Assembly (NCBI GenBank): GCA_934096125.1
Contig: CAKOLB010000001.1
Location: 149,842-213,841, forward strand
Direction: 5' to 3'
DNA from: an uncultured Bacilli bacterium
GTDB taxonomy: Bacteria; Bacillota_I; Bacilli_A; RF39; UBA660
Length of the DNA stretch: 64,000 nt
A model generated the notes under the pieces. That model did not search any database. It was given only the letters and a program-made list of their open reading frames with translations, and was not told where the DNA came from. Shown here piece by piece: positions 1-8,831 of the stretch (position 1 is its first letter; the number at the start of each line of letters is the position of its first letter). The translations under genes were made by a program, and so were the position numbers.

Positions 1-811
1 CGAAAAATGCATCAACCCTTCCTAAACTCATCGCTGCCCCATTATTTTCTTGAACAGCCGCAAGATAAGCAAAATAAGTCCATTGCATCGCTTCTTTAGC
101 ATCCCGCGCTGGCTCCGTGATATCAAAGCCATATTTTTTTGCTAATTCTTCTAACTGCGAAAGAGCCTTTATCTGCATAGCTACTTCTTCTCTTAGAGTA
201 ATTAGTTCATCATTCATCTCTCCAAGCAAAGTATTATTCCACTCATAAAGTTTTTCTTTCTTTAAAAGTTTTGTTCCATAAAGAGCAACCCGCCTATAAT
301 CACCAATTATCCTTCCTCTGCCATAAGCATCTGGAAGTCCTGTCAAAAGTCCAACATGTCTTGCCCTTTTAATATCTTTGGTATAAGCATCAAATACTCC
401 ATCATTATGAGTTTTTCGATATTTAAAAACTAACTCCATCTCTGGGTCCATCTTATACCCATAAGCCTCAAGTTCTTTATAAACCATTTTAAGCCCCCCG
501 AAAGGATTAACAATTCTCTTAAGTGGCTCATCAGTTTGAAGTCCCACAATAACTTCATTATTTTTATCTATATATCCAGCATCATATACACCAATTCCTG
601 AGATATGTTTAGTATCAATATCTAAAACATGTTTTTTAACTTCTTCCTTTAAAAGCTCTTCAGTAACACTCCAAACACTTTTAGTTTTATCACTAATACC
701 TTCTAAAAAATCCTCATTACCATCATACTTCACACAATTTTTTCTAATAAAATCTTGAACATCTATTTTTTCATTCCATTTTCCGTGGTTAAACCCTATC
801 CATGCTTCCAT
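1..811 (-). CDS. pflB: Formate C-acetyltransferase (pyruvate formate-lyase), N-terminal part
   Basis: Partial gene running off the left edge; about 270 codons are visible. PFL is the cytoplasmic glycyl-radical enzyme that splits pyruvate plus CoA into acetyl-CoA and formate in anaerobic fermentation. The product starts MEAWIGFNHGKW and contains GLPDAYGRGRIIGDYRR, a hallmark PFL block. The catalytic cysteine pair and the C-terminal glycine-radical loop lie outside the window, so completeness cannot be judged. The ATG at 809-811 has a strong AAGGAGG Shine-Dalgarno site eight or so bases upstream and its own promoter. It implies a fermentative, oxygen-avoiding lifestyle. Confidence 0.95.
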   Translation of the reverse strand, partial: MEAWIGFNHGKWNEKIDVQDFIRKNCVKYDGNEDFLEGISDKTKSVWSVTEELLKEEVKKHVLDIDTKHISGIGVYDAGYIDKNNEVIVGLQTDEPLKRIVNPFGGLKMVYKELEAYGYKMDPEMELVFKYRKTHNDGVFDAYTKDIKRARHVGLLTGLPDAYGRGRIIGDYRRVALYGTKLLKKEKLYEWNNTLLGEMNDELITLREEVAMQIKALSQLEELAKKYGFDITEPARDAKEAMQWTYFAYLAAVQENNGAAMSLGRVDAFF

Positions 812-836
812 AACATCCTCCTTATTCTACATTAAA

Positions 837-866
837 ATTATACAATAAAAGTTTAAGTTATAACAA
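837..866 (-). promoter_or_regulatory. Probable sigma-A promoter of pflB
   Basis: On the minus strand a TTGTTA -35 box (861-866) and a perfect TATAAT -10 box (837-842) are 18 bases apart, just upstream of the pflB ribosome binding site. Confidence 0.6.
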
Positions 867-910
867 GCAAAAAGGAAAGACTTGACAAAACTTTTAAGTC
901 TGAAGTCCTT
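867..910 (-). terminator. Rho-independent terminator of murF
   Basis: On the minus strand AGACTT pairs with AAGTCT, extended by AAGGA/TCCTT, and is followed by a T-run. The murF stop codon lies inside the hairpin, which separates lon-murF from pflB. Confidence 0.6.
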
Positions 911-2261
911 CCACAATTTTCTTAAAATTCATCGAGTTACTTGCTTTCACTAAAATATTATCACCAGCACCAATAATACCTTTAACATATTTTATCGCAT
1001 CATCTATAGCTTCAAAATGCACTTGCAAAGCCTTGCTATACATTTCAAATCCTTTATTTATATATTTAGCTTCTTCTCCCACGGTTACTAAAATATCGAT
1101 ATCTTCTAAGCCGGCAATCTTTCCAATATCTTCATGAAGCTTTAAACTGTAATCACCAAGCTCTTTCATCGAGCCTAAAACAGCAATATTTCTCCCTCTT
1201 AACGTTGATAAATAATTAATCGCATACTTCATGGAATCAAAATTAGCATTATAGGAGTCATCAATCAAACAAATACCATCCTTTTTAATAATATGCATTC
1301 TATTGGTACTAAGTTTAAAATCTTTAATACCCAAAGAAATATTTTTATCATCAATATTAAATAGATAACCAACAGCAATAGCAACAAGAGCATTATAAAC
1401 AAAAGCATCCCCAGGAGTTGGTACAAAATATTCATAACCATTACAAGTAAATTTACTACCATTATCAAGGCTTATCACATTTGTAGCCTTATAATCACAG
1501 TCACTTTCTATTCCAATTGTAATGATATCATAATTGCCATTATTTTCTTCATACCACTTCGCAAGCAAATCATTATCTTTATTAATAATCACTTTGCCTC
1601 CCGGTGCTAACCCCTCTAGTATCTCAAGCTTTGCCTTCAAAATATTTTCCCGACTTTTTAAGTTTCCTATATGAGCCGTTCCCACATTTGTAATTATAGC
1701 AACATTTGGCCGAGCAATACTAGTTAAGTAAGATATTTCCTTTAAGTGATTCATTCCCATTTCTAAAACAAGCATATCTGCATCAGGCTTCAAAGATAAA
1801 ACCGTAAGGGGCAGACCTAAATGATTATTTTGATTTCCAATAGTCTTTTGAGCATTATACTTTTGCTTCAAAACACTATATATCATATCTTTCGTACTAG
1901 TCTTTCCAGCACTTCCTGTTACTGCAATTACCGGACTTGTAAACTGACTTCTTTTAAATCTTGCCAGATTTCCTAAAGCCCTGATGGTATTCTCTACCAC
2001 CATAACGGACTTCCCATTTTCCTGTAAATACTTGATAGTCTCCAAGCTAGCATCAAACCTTTCTACTATTGCCAGACTTGCTCCTTTTTCTAAAGCCTCT
2101 TTAACAAATAAATTACCATCAAAGTTTTCTCCTTTTATCCCCACGTAACAATCATGTATTTTCACTTTTCTAGTATCAATTACAACATTTTCAATTCTTT
2201 CATCTATTTCATTAAATAAAGAAAGATATTTAATATTTTCATAAATATCTCTTGAGTTCAA
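894..2261 (-). CDS. murF: UDP-N-acetylmuramoyl-tripeptide--D-alanyl-D-alanine ligase
   Basis: MurF adds D-Ala-D-Ala to the UDP-MurNAc-tripeptide, the last cytoplasmic step in making the peptidoglycan precursor. The 455-residue length is normal for the family. Visible motifs are the ATP-binding loop GSAGKTSTKD near residue 115, the Mur-ligase block LEMGMN, and DDSYNAN near residue 336. The most likely start is a TTG preceded by GAGAGGATATT. It lies 30 bases downstream of lon with no terminator between, so the two are probably cotranscribed. It shows the organism makes a peptidoglycan wall, unlike true Mollicutes. Confidence 0.95.
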   Translation of the reverse strand: MNSRDIYENIKYLSLFNEIDERIENVVIDTRKVKIHDCYVGIKGENFDGNLFVKEALEKGASLAIVERFDASLETIKYLQENGKSVMVVENTIRALGNLARFKRSQFTSPVIAVTGSAGKTSTKDMIYSVLKQKYNAQKTIGNQNNHLGLPLTVLSLKPDADMLVLEMGMNHLKEISYLTSIARPNVAIITNVGTAHIGNLKSRENILKAKLEILEGLAPGGKVIINKDNDLLAKWYEENNGNYDIITIGIESDCDYKATNVISLDNGSKFTCNGYEYFVPTPGDAFVYNALVAIAVGYLFNIDDKNISLGIKDFKLSTNRMHIIKKDGICLIDDSYNANFDSMKYAINYLSTLRGRNIAVLGSMKELGDYSLKLHEDIGKIAGLEDIDILVTVGEEAKYINKGFEMYSKALQVHFEAIDDAIKYVKGIIGAGDNILVKASNSMNFKKIVEGLQT

Positions 2262-2291
2262 AATATCCTCTCCTCACACTTATATTATAGT

Positions 2292-4559
2292 TTATTTAAA
2301 TATTTTTGTATATATCTCATCAAAATTACTTACTAAATTGATAGTAAGTTTATCCGTTACTTCTTTAGGCAAATTCTTTAAAACATCACTATTTTCTTTA
2401 GGGATAAAAACCTCTTCTACTCCCATGTTATATGCTGCAATAAGTTTTTCTTTGACAGATCCAACAGGCAAAATTTTACCTGTTAAACTAATTTCTCCAG
2501 TAAAAGATACACTTGCCGGCACTATCCTTTTCTCCATAATACTACATAATGAAACGGCAATAGCAACACCAGCACTAGGACCATTTTTACGACTACTAGC
2601 ATCTAAAAAATGTAAATGTAAATCTAAATTATGAAAAGCATACTTATACTTATCTCTTAGCATAGACTTCACAACATATACACTTTCTTCAAGTATTTTT
2701 CCAGCTTGGCCTGTAATTAAAACTTTACCATTTCCTTTAAAACTTAAAGTCTCTAACTTGGTAACATTACCACTAGCACCACTTGTCGAAAGAAGACTTA
2801 CCTCTCCAATGCTCGAGCTAAGTGTAAGTTTTTGGGTATACGGGCCTACTCCCAAAAGTTTTTCCACCCGGCTTTCATTTAACATTTTCACATTATCTAT
2901 CGTAATTTTTCGAGCAAGGCTTCCTAAAACTCGATTTAAATCCCTAACCCCAGCTTCTAAAGTATAATTATTGATAATGTACCGCAAAAGCTCATCTGTA
3001 AACTTTATTTTACTATCATAAACAACATTATCTTGCAAAACCTTTGGCAAAATATAATTCTTAGCAATATCCACCTTTTCAAATAACGTATAACTATTTA
3101 TTTTAATAATCTCCAGTCTATCTCGCAAAATATAAGGAATATTCTCTTCTTCATTCGCCGTCAAAATGAAAAACACATGACTTAAATCAAATGGTTCTTC
3201 CACATAATTATCCATAAAAATTTTATTTTGCACTGGGTCCAAAATTTCCAAAAGCACAGAAGCTGGGTCTCCCTTAAAATCTTTTACCATCTTATCAACT
3301 TCATCAATTAAAATAAGGGGATTATTTACTCCACATTTATTTATCCCTTGAATTATTTTCCCTGGACTAGAAGCTAGATATGTTCTCCTTGTTCCAATAA
3401 GCTCAGTGGAATCATTTAATCCTCCCACACTTATTTTATAAAATTCTCGATTTAAAGCTTTGGCAATCGATGAGGCTATACTTGTTTTACCAACCCCTGG
3501 GGGCCCAATTAAACAAATAATCGGGGGCAATATATTTTTATTTAAATTTTTAATAGCAACATACTCACTAATTCTTTTTTTTATTGTATCAAGTCCAAAA
3601 TGGGACTTATCTAAAGCTTTATGTACTTCCACAAAATTGGCATTTTCTTTGCTTTCTTTATTCCAAGGAAGCTTAAGCACCGTTTCCAAATAATTATGCA
3701 TAACACTTATCTCTGGCGCAGTATCAGCCATAATTTTATATTTTTCTATCTCTCGGTTTAAATGCTCTTTTATTCCTTTATTTATCTTTAGTTTCCCAAG
3801 TATTTTCTTATATTCAAGTACTTCTTCATCTTTCCAAGACTTCTCATCAAGTTCTTCTTTTAATACTTTCATCTTTTCTTTTAAAAGATACATTCTTTGG
3901 TCATTTTGTAGTCTTTCATCAACTTTTTCTTCCAGCTCTTCATCTAGTCTCGCTGCAACTACTGCATTATTCACATCTTTTATAAGGCTCTTAGCCCGTG
4001 CATCAGCACTAACTTCCTGCATATACCAAAGTTTTTTATTTGTATTAAATGGCAAAAAAGCTGCAATCAAATCAGTAATCTTCTCAAAACTTTCTTCACT
4101 ACTTACCAAAGAAATAATGTCATTTGACACGCCCTTTTCCCTATCAACATATTCTTTTAACACTTTAAAAAGTTTATCTTTTAAAGCTTCCATCTCTGGC
4201 TTTTCTATCTCTACAACATCAATATCTTTAACCCGACTATATAATATTGTTTTATTTTTCTCTTGATAATACTTCTGAACAACTACTCTTTTTATTCCTT
4301 TAAGCCTTACATATATCTGCCCACCATCATCAAGTTTATTTTTTATTTTGGCAACTACCCCCACCGAAGGTAAATCATCAACACTAGGTTCCTCTTCTAA
4401 AGCATCAATCGGAGCAACCACCAAAACTTCACCCTTATACTTACTACTTGCCTCATTTATCGTACTACCACTAATATCATTATTAACAGCAATTTTCGCT
4501 TCTTGACCTGGAAGGATAACTAACTCTTTAAGCAATATAACAGGTATATTAAACTCCAC
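2292..4559 (-). CDS. lon: ATP-dependent protease La (Lon)
   Basis: Cytoplasmic AAA+ serine protease that degrades misfolded and regulatory proteins. The 755 residues carry, in order, an N-terminal LON substrate-binding domain, a coiled-coil linker, the AAA+ module with Walker A GPPGVGKTS and Walker B LILIDEVDKM, and the C-terminal protease domain. The catalytic serine is in NGPSAGVA (about Ser662) and the lysine of the dyad in VKEKL (about Lys705), the spacing known for E. coli Lon. Translation most likely begins at GTG, eight bases after GGAGG. An out-of-frame ATG four bases after the same GGAGG opens a reading frame of only four codons. First gene of the lon-murF unit. Confidence 0.95.
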   Translation of the reverse strand: MEFNIPVILLKELVILPGQEAKIAVNNDISGSTINEASSKYKGEVLVVAPIDALEEEPSVDDLPSVGVVAKIKNKLDDGGQIYVRLKGIKRVVVQKYYQEKNKTILYSRVKDIDVVEIEKPEMEALKDKLFKVLKEYVDREKGVSNDIISLVSSEESFEKITDLIAAFLPFNTNKKLWYMQEVSADARAKSLIKDVNNAVVAARLDEELEEKVDERLQNDQRMYLLKEKMKVLKEELDEKSWKDEEVLEYKKILGKLKINKGIKEHLNREIEKYKIMADTAPEISVMHNYLETVLKLPWNKESKENANFVEVHKALDKSHFGLDTIKKRISEYVAIKNLNKNILPPIICLIGPPGVGKTSIASSIAKALNREFYKISVGGLNDSTELIGTRRTYLASSPGKIIQGINKCGVNNPLILIDEVDKMVKDFKGDPASVLLEILDPVQNKIFMDNYVEEPFDLSHVFFILTANEEENIPYILRDRLEIIKINSYTLFEKVDIAKNYILPKVLQDNVVYDSKIKFTDELLRYIINNYTLEAGVRDLNRVLGSLARKITIDNVKMLNESRVEKLLGVGPYTQKLTLSSSIGEVSLLSTSGASGNVTKLETLSFKGNGKVLITGQAGKILEESVYVVKSMLRDKYKYAFHNLDLHLHFLDASSRKNGPSAGVAIAVSLCSIMEKRIVPASVSFTGEISLTGKILPVGSVKEKLIAAYNMGVEEVFIPKENSDVLKNLPKEVTDKLTINLVSNFDEIYTKIFK

Positions 4560-4585
4560 TCATAACACCTCCCAAACTAAAAGTT

Positions 4586-4614
4586 ATTATATAGGTAATA
4601 AAGTTTTTTGTAAA
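4586..4614 (-). promoter_or_regulatory. Probable sigma-A promoter of lon
   Basis: TTTACA (4609-4614) and a perfect TATAAT (4586-4591) on the minus strand are separated by exactly 17 bases. No CIRCE- or CtsR-like operator is evident around it. Confidence 0.75.
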
Positions 4615-4710
4615 GTAATTTTCCCTAAATTTTCTAAAAATTTCTAGGTCTTTTAACATCACAAATTTTCATATTAAACATAGGATAAAAATAGATGTGA
4701 GGTCGAGATT

Positions 4711-5505
4711 ATGATTAATTGGTATATAAATTTAGCCTATCCACTCCAAGCTTTTATTGCCGCTCTTTTTACATGGTTTATAACATCGCTTGGAGCAGCA
4801 ATAGTTTTTCTTTTTAAGAACATGAATAAAAATGTTTTAGATGCAATGCTCGGAATATCCGCCGGAGTAATGCTTGCTGCTGCTTTCTTTTCACTTTTAT
4901 CGCCTGCCATATCTTTAGCAGAAAACTTAGGTATGACGCCATGGCTTATCGCAAGTGCTGGTCTTTTATGTGGAGGAATACTTTTATTTATTGGTGATAA
5001 ACTTTTTGAAAGACTTATGGAAAAAAATAAAAACATCAAAAGTACAAAAAGATCACTTATGCTCATTTTTTCCATTACCCTTCACAATATTCCTGAGGGT
5101 CTTGCAATTGGAGTTGCTTTCGGCTCAATCGGCTATGGCTTAGAAGGAGCAACGTTAATATCGGCTTTAATGCTCGCTTTAGGAATAGGTATTCAAAATT
5201 TTCCTGAAGGATCAAGTGTTTCTCTTCCTCTTCTAAGGGAAAAGATTAGTCCGATGAAAGCTTTTCTTTGTGGTTCTCTAAGTGGAATTGTTGAACCTAT
5301 CGCCGCCATTATCGGAGCAATTATTGCCATCAAAATCAAAATGCTCTTGCCAATTCTCTTATCTTTTGCCGCCGGTGCTATGATTTATGTAATAGTTCAA
5401 GAACTAATTCCCGAAAGTCAAACTAACGAAAAAAAAGACCTCATGGCCCTTTTCACAATTTTTGGTTTTATCATCATGATGGTTTTTGATGTTGCTTTAG
5501 GCTAA
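4711..5505 (+). CDS. zupT: ZIP-family divalent metal transporter (ZupT-like)
   Basis: Integral membrane transporter that takes up zinc and related divalent metals. The 264 residues are highly hydrophobic with about eight membrane segments. The two metal-binding signatures of the ZIP/GufA group are present: HNIPEGLAIGVAFGS in TM4 and IQNFPEGSS in TM5. A charged cytoplasmic loop (KLFERLMEKNKNIKSTKR) separates TM3 and TM4. One of only four plus-strand genes, transcribed divergently from lon. Its TAA stop directly abuts a decayed gene. Substrate range (Zn, Fe, Mn) cannot be told from sequence. Confidence 0.88.
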   Translation: MINWYINLAYPLQAFIAALFTWFITSLGAAIVFLFKNMNKNVLDAMLGISAGVMLAAAFFSLLSPAISLAENLGMTPWLIASAGLLCGGILLFIGDKLFERLMEKNKNIKSTKRSLMLIFSITLHNIPEGLAIGVAFGSIGYGLEGATLISALMLALGIGIQNFPEGSSVSLPLLREKISPMKAFLCGSLSGIVEPIAAIIGAIIAIKIKMLLPILLSFAAGAMIYVIVQELIPESQTNEKKDLMALFTIFGFIIMMVFDVALG

Positions 5506-6280
5506 GCGAATTGGGTCGCTTGAAGTTTTTATACCTGATGCATAATTTACCGTAGACAATAAATTAAATGTTGACCTAACCGAATTGCCATTATTAGCAC
5601 GATGGTCCACACGTCAATAATACCAACAGTTTCAATAAAATAAGTTCGGAAAGCTGTTTCTTTGCCATAATTAAATAACCACTAATAAATGTTAATTGAT
5701 AAATAAAACGAGTTTTTATTAACAGCTTTTTAAATATCATTTCCATTTGTCTCTTGATACCCTGGTAAGTTCCAATAATTTGGTGAAGCCGCAAAGCCAT
5801 AATCGCTGGCATACATAAGTTCTATTTTAGCACTATAGGAAACATCAGATAATTCATCATTATAAATAGCTTTAATTGAAGTTATTGGCGATTCTAAAGA
5901 AAGCCCACCTATCATGATGATAAAGTCCCATAGCTTGTCCATACTTTGAGCCAAGAATTATAAGACATGTTGCAAAATTATTTCCTTTCGTGCATCCACT
6001 TGTTGCTAACGTATATTGCTCCTCTTTACCTATTTGAAGTATCCCACTAAAACTTTTCCCAACATTCGGAGGTTGATCACTATTTAAATTTACTAAAGTA
6101 ACAGTTACTTTCCATGTGTCTGTTTTACTTGGAGATGCAAAAATTTCATAATAATCTGCAAGCTTAATCGGTCCACTAAATATTGTAATACCAAAACCAC
6201 TTACTCCACCACTTGTTACATAATTCATCCCATCAATTGCTAGGGTATTAAGAATACCTTTAGTTATCAAATATCAACAG
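5506..6280 (-). pseudogene. Decayed copy of the secreted DUF6273-like surface protein
   Basis: Reading the minus strand gives pieces of a relative of the intact protein at 45799-47322, in several frames. From 6270 to about 5905 the match is to its middle, including DGMNYVTSGGVSGF, YYEIFASPSKTDTWKVTVTL and KYGQAMGLYHHD. About 125-130 residues are then missing. From about 5890 to 5730 the match resumes with YSAKIELMYASDYGFAASP. The last part (about 5600-5506) matches VRPSFNLV...YASG...DPIR with further shifts. The 5' third, with signal peptide and start, is absent. The dead 3' end touches the zupT stop codon. It is an old duplicate or a recombination relic, not a working gene. Confidence 0.85.
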
Positions 6281-6345
6281 GTATTGTTAACGCCTATTAT
6301 GATTTTAAACACAGTGATTTAAATATAATTAAATCGATGTAGAAA

Positions 6346-6570
6346 ATGATAATTAATGCAAATAAATACGAACCAAAAGATATATTAAAGATTATAAGAG
6401 AGTGGACCAACTTAACTCAAAAAGATTTTGGAAACCAAATCGGTAAATCAAATGAATGGGTAAAAGCTAACGAAGCTGGTAAAACCAATTATTATTTTAA
6501 AGACCTTTTAGACCATTCTAGGAAAAACAACATAAATATAATTATTACTAAAAACGAAAAGATAAAGTGA
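6346..6570 (+). CDS. Small helix-turn-helix (XRE-like) protein
   Basis: A 74-residue protein with a Cro/CI-type helix-turn-helix: IREWTNLTQKDFGNQIGKS followed by EWVKANEAGKTNYYFKDLL. Such proteins bind operators as dimers and often act as antitoxins or autorepressors. No good Shine-Dalgarno site precedes the ATG, and a TAG stop lies two codons upstream in frame, so the start is fixed but translation may be weak. It lies between the pseudogene at 5506-6280 and the convergent Fic gene, sharing a terminator with the latter. It could be a leftover antitoxin; a link to Fic is speculation. Confidence 0.65.
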   Translation: MIINANKYEPKDILKIIREWTNLTQKDFGNQIGKSNEWVKANEAGKTNYYFKDLLDHSRKNNINIIITKNEKIK

Positions 6571-6591
6571 CTTTTAAATCACTTTATCTTT
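6561..6591. terminator. Bidirectional terminator between the HTH and Fic genes
   Basis: A perfect 10-bp inverted repeat, GATAAAGTGA (6561-6570) and TCACTTTATC (6579-6588), is flanked by A- and T-runs. The TGA stops of both convergent genes are the innermost bases of the two arms. Confidence 0.85.
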
Positions 6592-7289
6592 TTTAAATTT
6601 AATTCATATGATGCCCCAAAATCAGGGGTTTTATCCATGGGAAGATCATAACATAGTTTAAAAAGCCCCACTAAATTATCCATTTCCATTTTACTTCTTT
6701 GTTTTAAAAACTCTGCAAAACCATCATAATCCAAATTATTCAAATAATTATAATAATCATCAGTATCTTCTTCCGTTATAATCACAGGAGCACAAGAACT
6801 TTTAAGTAAATTGCCAGTCATAATTATTTTAGCAGTTCTTTTATTTCCATCTTCGAAAGGATGAATCCGCATAAATTCTATATGAAATCTGGCTTCTCTT
6901 TCAAAAGGCGTTAATATATTCCAAACATTATAATAGTTATCCAAAAGAGAATACAAAGCCATATAAATATTACTAACTGGAGCAGGACTAAATTTAGCAT
7001 ACTTCCCTGCTGAAACTTCAATTTTACGAAGTCCACTTATTCCCTCCAAACTATTAACAGTATTTCCAACTTCAACAATATCTTGAATAGTAATTCTATC
7101 ACTATTATGTTCCAGAACTCTCTTCAAAGCCTCAAGCATCAAAAACATAAAATCTTTTCTAAACGAACTTTTAGTTAAACCCTCAAGCTCAGAATTATTA
7201 TAAATAAATCTTTCAATAAAAAATCTCTTATATAAGTCAAAAAACTGAGGATATTTTTCATTTAATTCACTAAATTCTTCTAAATACAT
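6579..7289 (-). CDS. Fic/Doc-family protein
   Basis: Fic domains transfer AMP or other phosphate-linked groups to target proteins. The 236-residue product has the core motif HPFEDGNKRTAK near residue 137, with catalytic His and the GN anion-binding loop. The common GNGRxxR ending is GNKRTAK here, as in Doc-like variants. NSELEG near residue 31 resembles the S/TxxxEG inhibitory helix of autoinhibited Fic proteins, so activity may be self-restrained. Strong AAGGAGG site before the ATG and its own consensus promoter. It lies in an accessory cluster with a transglutaminase-like and a metalloprotease-like gene. Target unknown. Confidence 0.85.
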   Translation of the reverse strand: MYLEEFSELNEKYPQFFDLYKRFFIERFIYNNSELEGLTKSSFRKDFMFLMLEALKRVLEHNSDRITIQDIVEVGNTVNSLEGISGLRKIEVSAGKYAKFSPAPVSNIYMALYSLLDNYYNVWNILTPFEREARFHIEFMRIHPFEDGNKRTAKIIMTGNLLKSSCAPVIITEEDTDDYYNYLNNLDYDGFAEFLKQRSKMEMDNLVGLFKLCYDLPMDKTPDFGASYELNLKKIK

Positions 7290-7315
7290 ATTCCTCCTCC
7301 TTACTAAGCGCGTTT

Positions 7316-7344
7316 ATAATAGCATTAAATTTACATTATGTCAA
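7316..7344 (-). promoter_or_regulatory. Probable sigma-A promoter of the Fic gene
   Basis: Perfect TTGACA (7339-7344), 17-base spacer and TATTAT (7316-7321) on the minus strand, about 25 bases ahead of the start codon. Confidence 0.75.
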
Positions 7345-7360
7345 ACTTTAGTTTTTACAC

Positions 7361-8500
7361 TCATCTAGCTTTTGACATAGATAACACTTTAGAATTAATC
7401 TTTTCAATAGAAGATTTTACTTCATCATAACAATCATCTAATAATTTTTTATTTCTAGATAGTCTTTCCCACACTTTTTTATAACTCATAATCAAATCTC
7501 CTTTATCTAAGCTTGAACAAGCCTTTTCCTGTTTTAACTTGTAAAGAAGTTCACTATTTCCGGCTTCTGGATTTAATCTATCTACTGATTTTAAATTTAA
7601 ATCTAAACTTCCTATTCCATTAACAAGTACAGCTTTAGAACCATCTAAAATGTTTAAAACTACTAAATTGGTTGGATCAAAAACATATTGTCCTTTATTT
7701 TCATTAACAATAGTTACGGAATGATTTTCCTTTTTTTGCCCTAATAAAAGTACTTTTATAAAAATATGTCTTATCCTATTTTTAAGTTCTTCATTTTTAT
7801 TTTTATTTTTTTCTATATAAGGAGTAGACGAAAAATCTTTTTTCCAATTATTATCGGCAATATAGCTTCCCATTATAAGTGCCTCTTTATCACACAGAAG
7901 CAAAAAATCTCGAAGTAAAGCAGCATTCTCTAAACAAGCAGCTTTGCCGTGCAAAACACCAGCAGCATAAAAATTTCCCACTACCACTCTATCTTTTAAA
8001 TTATATTCATAGTATTTACCACTTGATAAATAACCATTCCACAAAAGATATGTCAAAAAGTAAGATAGATCTAAAGCCGATGAAAATTTTAAATCCTGTG
8101 CAACATTCTTATAAATCTTAAGTATATCTTCATATAATTTTAATTCCTCACAAAATTCTTCTTTAAATTCTCTTTGTCTTTCAATGAGACTAATTAGTAA
8201 ATCAAATTCTAATAAACCACTACAGTCAAATACTTTTTGGACATTTCTCAAATTATCCATGGTATCAAAGCCATTTACTACATCAATTTCAGAAGCACTT
8301 AATACTTCATAAAACTGATTATTATCAAACAATTGTGTTTCATTTTTCTCTCTAATTAAATAATAAAAGATCTTTCTTTTTTCATCTTTAGTTAAATTCC
8401 TATACTTATCACTATAATAACTACATATCTTATTTATTATTACCTTTTCTTTCTCAGCCTCTTTTATTATTTCTTCCAAAATATCATCAAAAATTGCCAT
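7361..8500 (-). CDS. Transglutaminase-like (cysteine-protease fold) protein
   Basis: A 379-residue protein without signal peptide or membrane segment, so probably cytoplasmic. A plausible transglutaminase-like triad is visible: Cys189 in GKAACLENAALLRDFLL, His260 in NHSVTIV and Asp275 in YVFDPTN, with the spacing typical of that superfamily. The N-terminal 170 residues are helical, charged and not recognised. Such folds act as peptidases, deamidases or crosslinkers; the reaction here cannot be assigned. It has its own promoter and a GGGGG-type ribosome site, and sits between the Fic gene and the HExxH gene. Confidence 0.55.
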   Translation of the reverse strand: MAIFDDILEEIIKEAEKEKVIINKICSYYSDKYRNLTKDEKRKIFYYLIREKNETQLFDNNQFYEVLSASEIDVVNGFDTMDNLRNVQKVFDCSGLLEFDLLISLIERQREFKEEFCEELKLYEDILKIYKNVAQDLKFSSALDLSYFLTYLLWNGYLSSGKYYEYNLKDRVVVGNFYAAGVLHGKAACLENAALLRDFLLLCDKEALIMGSYIADNNWKKDFSSTPYIEKNKNKNEELKNRIRHIFIKVLLLGQKKENHSVTIVNENKGQYVFDPTNLVVLNILDGSKAVLVNGIGSLDLNLKSVDRLNPEAGNSELLYKLKQEKACSSLDKGDLIMSYKKVWERLSRNKKLLDDCYDEVKSSIEKINSKVLSMSKAR

Positions 8501-8523
8501 AATACCCCCATAAACAGATTATT

Positions 8524-8552
8524 ATTTTAACAAAAAATTTCCAACATGTAAA
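8524..8552 (-). promoter_or_regulatory. Probable promoter of the transglutaminase-like gene
   Basis: TTTACA (8547-8552), 17-base spacer, TAAAAT (8524-8529) on the minus strand. Confidence 0.6.
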
Positions 8553-8831
8553 CACTTATTTCAAACAATTTAATAAATCCCACTTTAAACTTCAACATTC
8601 TATTTATTCTTAATTAACTTAATTTACTTGTTGTAATATTTCTAATTTTTAATGTTTTTATTATTTTTATTACATCCATTTGATTTCTGCTAGTTTATTA
8701 AGCCTAATTAATATATCAAATTATTTTATATTCAGTCCAATCAATTCCATATTAATGTTTTCTAAATTATTTAAAATAATTAAATGAAATAAATAAGTAC
8801 AAACTTTTAAATTTCATTATCTAACTCTTTT
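8553..8831. other. AT-rich stretch without a gene
   Basis: Nearly all A and T, with stops in every frame, no reading frame beyond about 15 codons, no strong hairpin and no repeat seen. It may contain a weak terminator for the HExxH gene. Confidence 0.6.

Noticed and set aside
6256..6342. Open stretch on the plus strand just before the HTH gene, reading ..ISTGIVNAYYDFKHSDLN.. to a TAG
   Set aside because: About 30 codons with no start and no ribosome site. It could be the tail of a lost gene but is too short to name.
8553..8831. AT-rich gap as a replication origin
   Set aside because: No DnaA-box cluster or dnaA-like neighbour; AT richness is ordinary for this genome.
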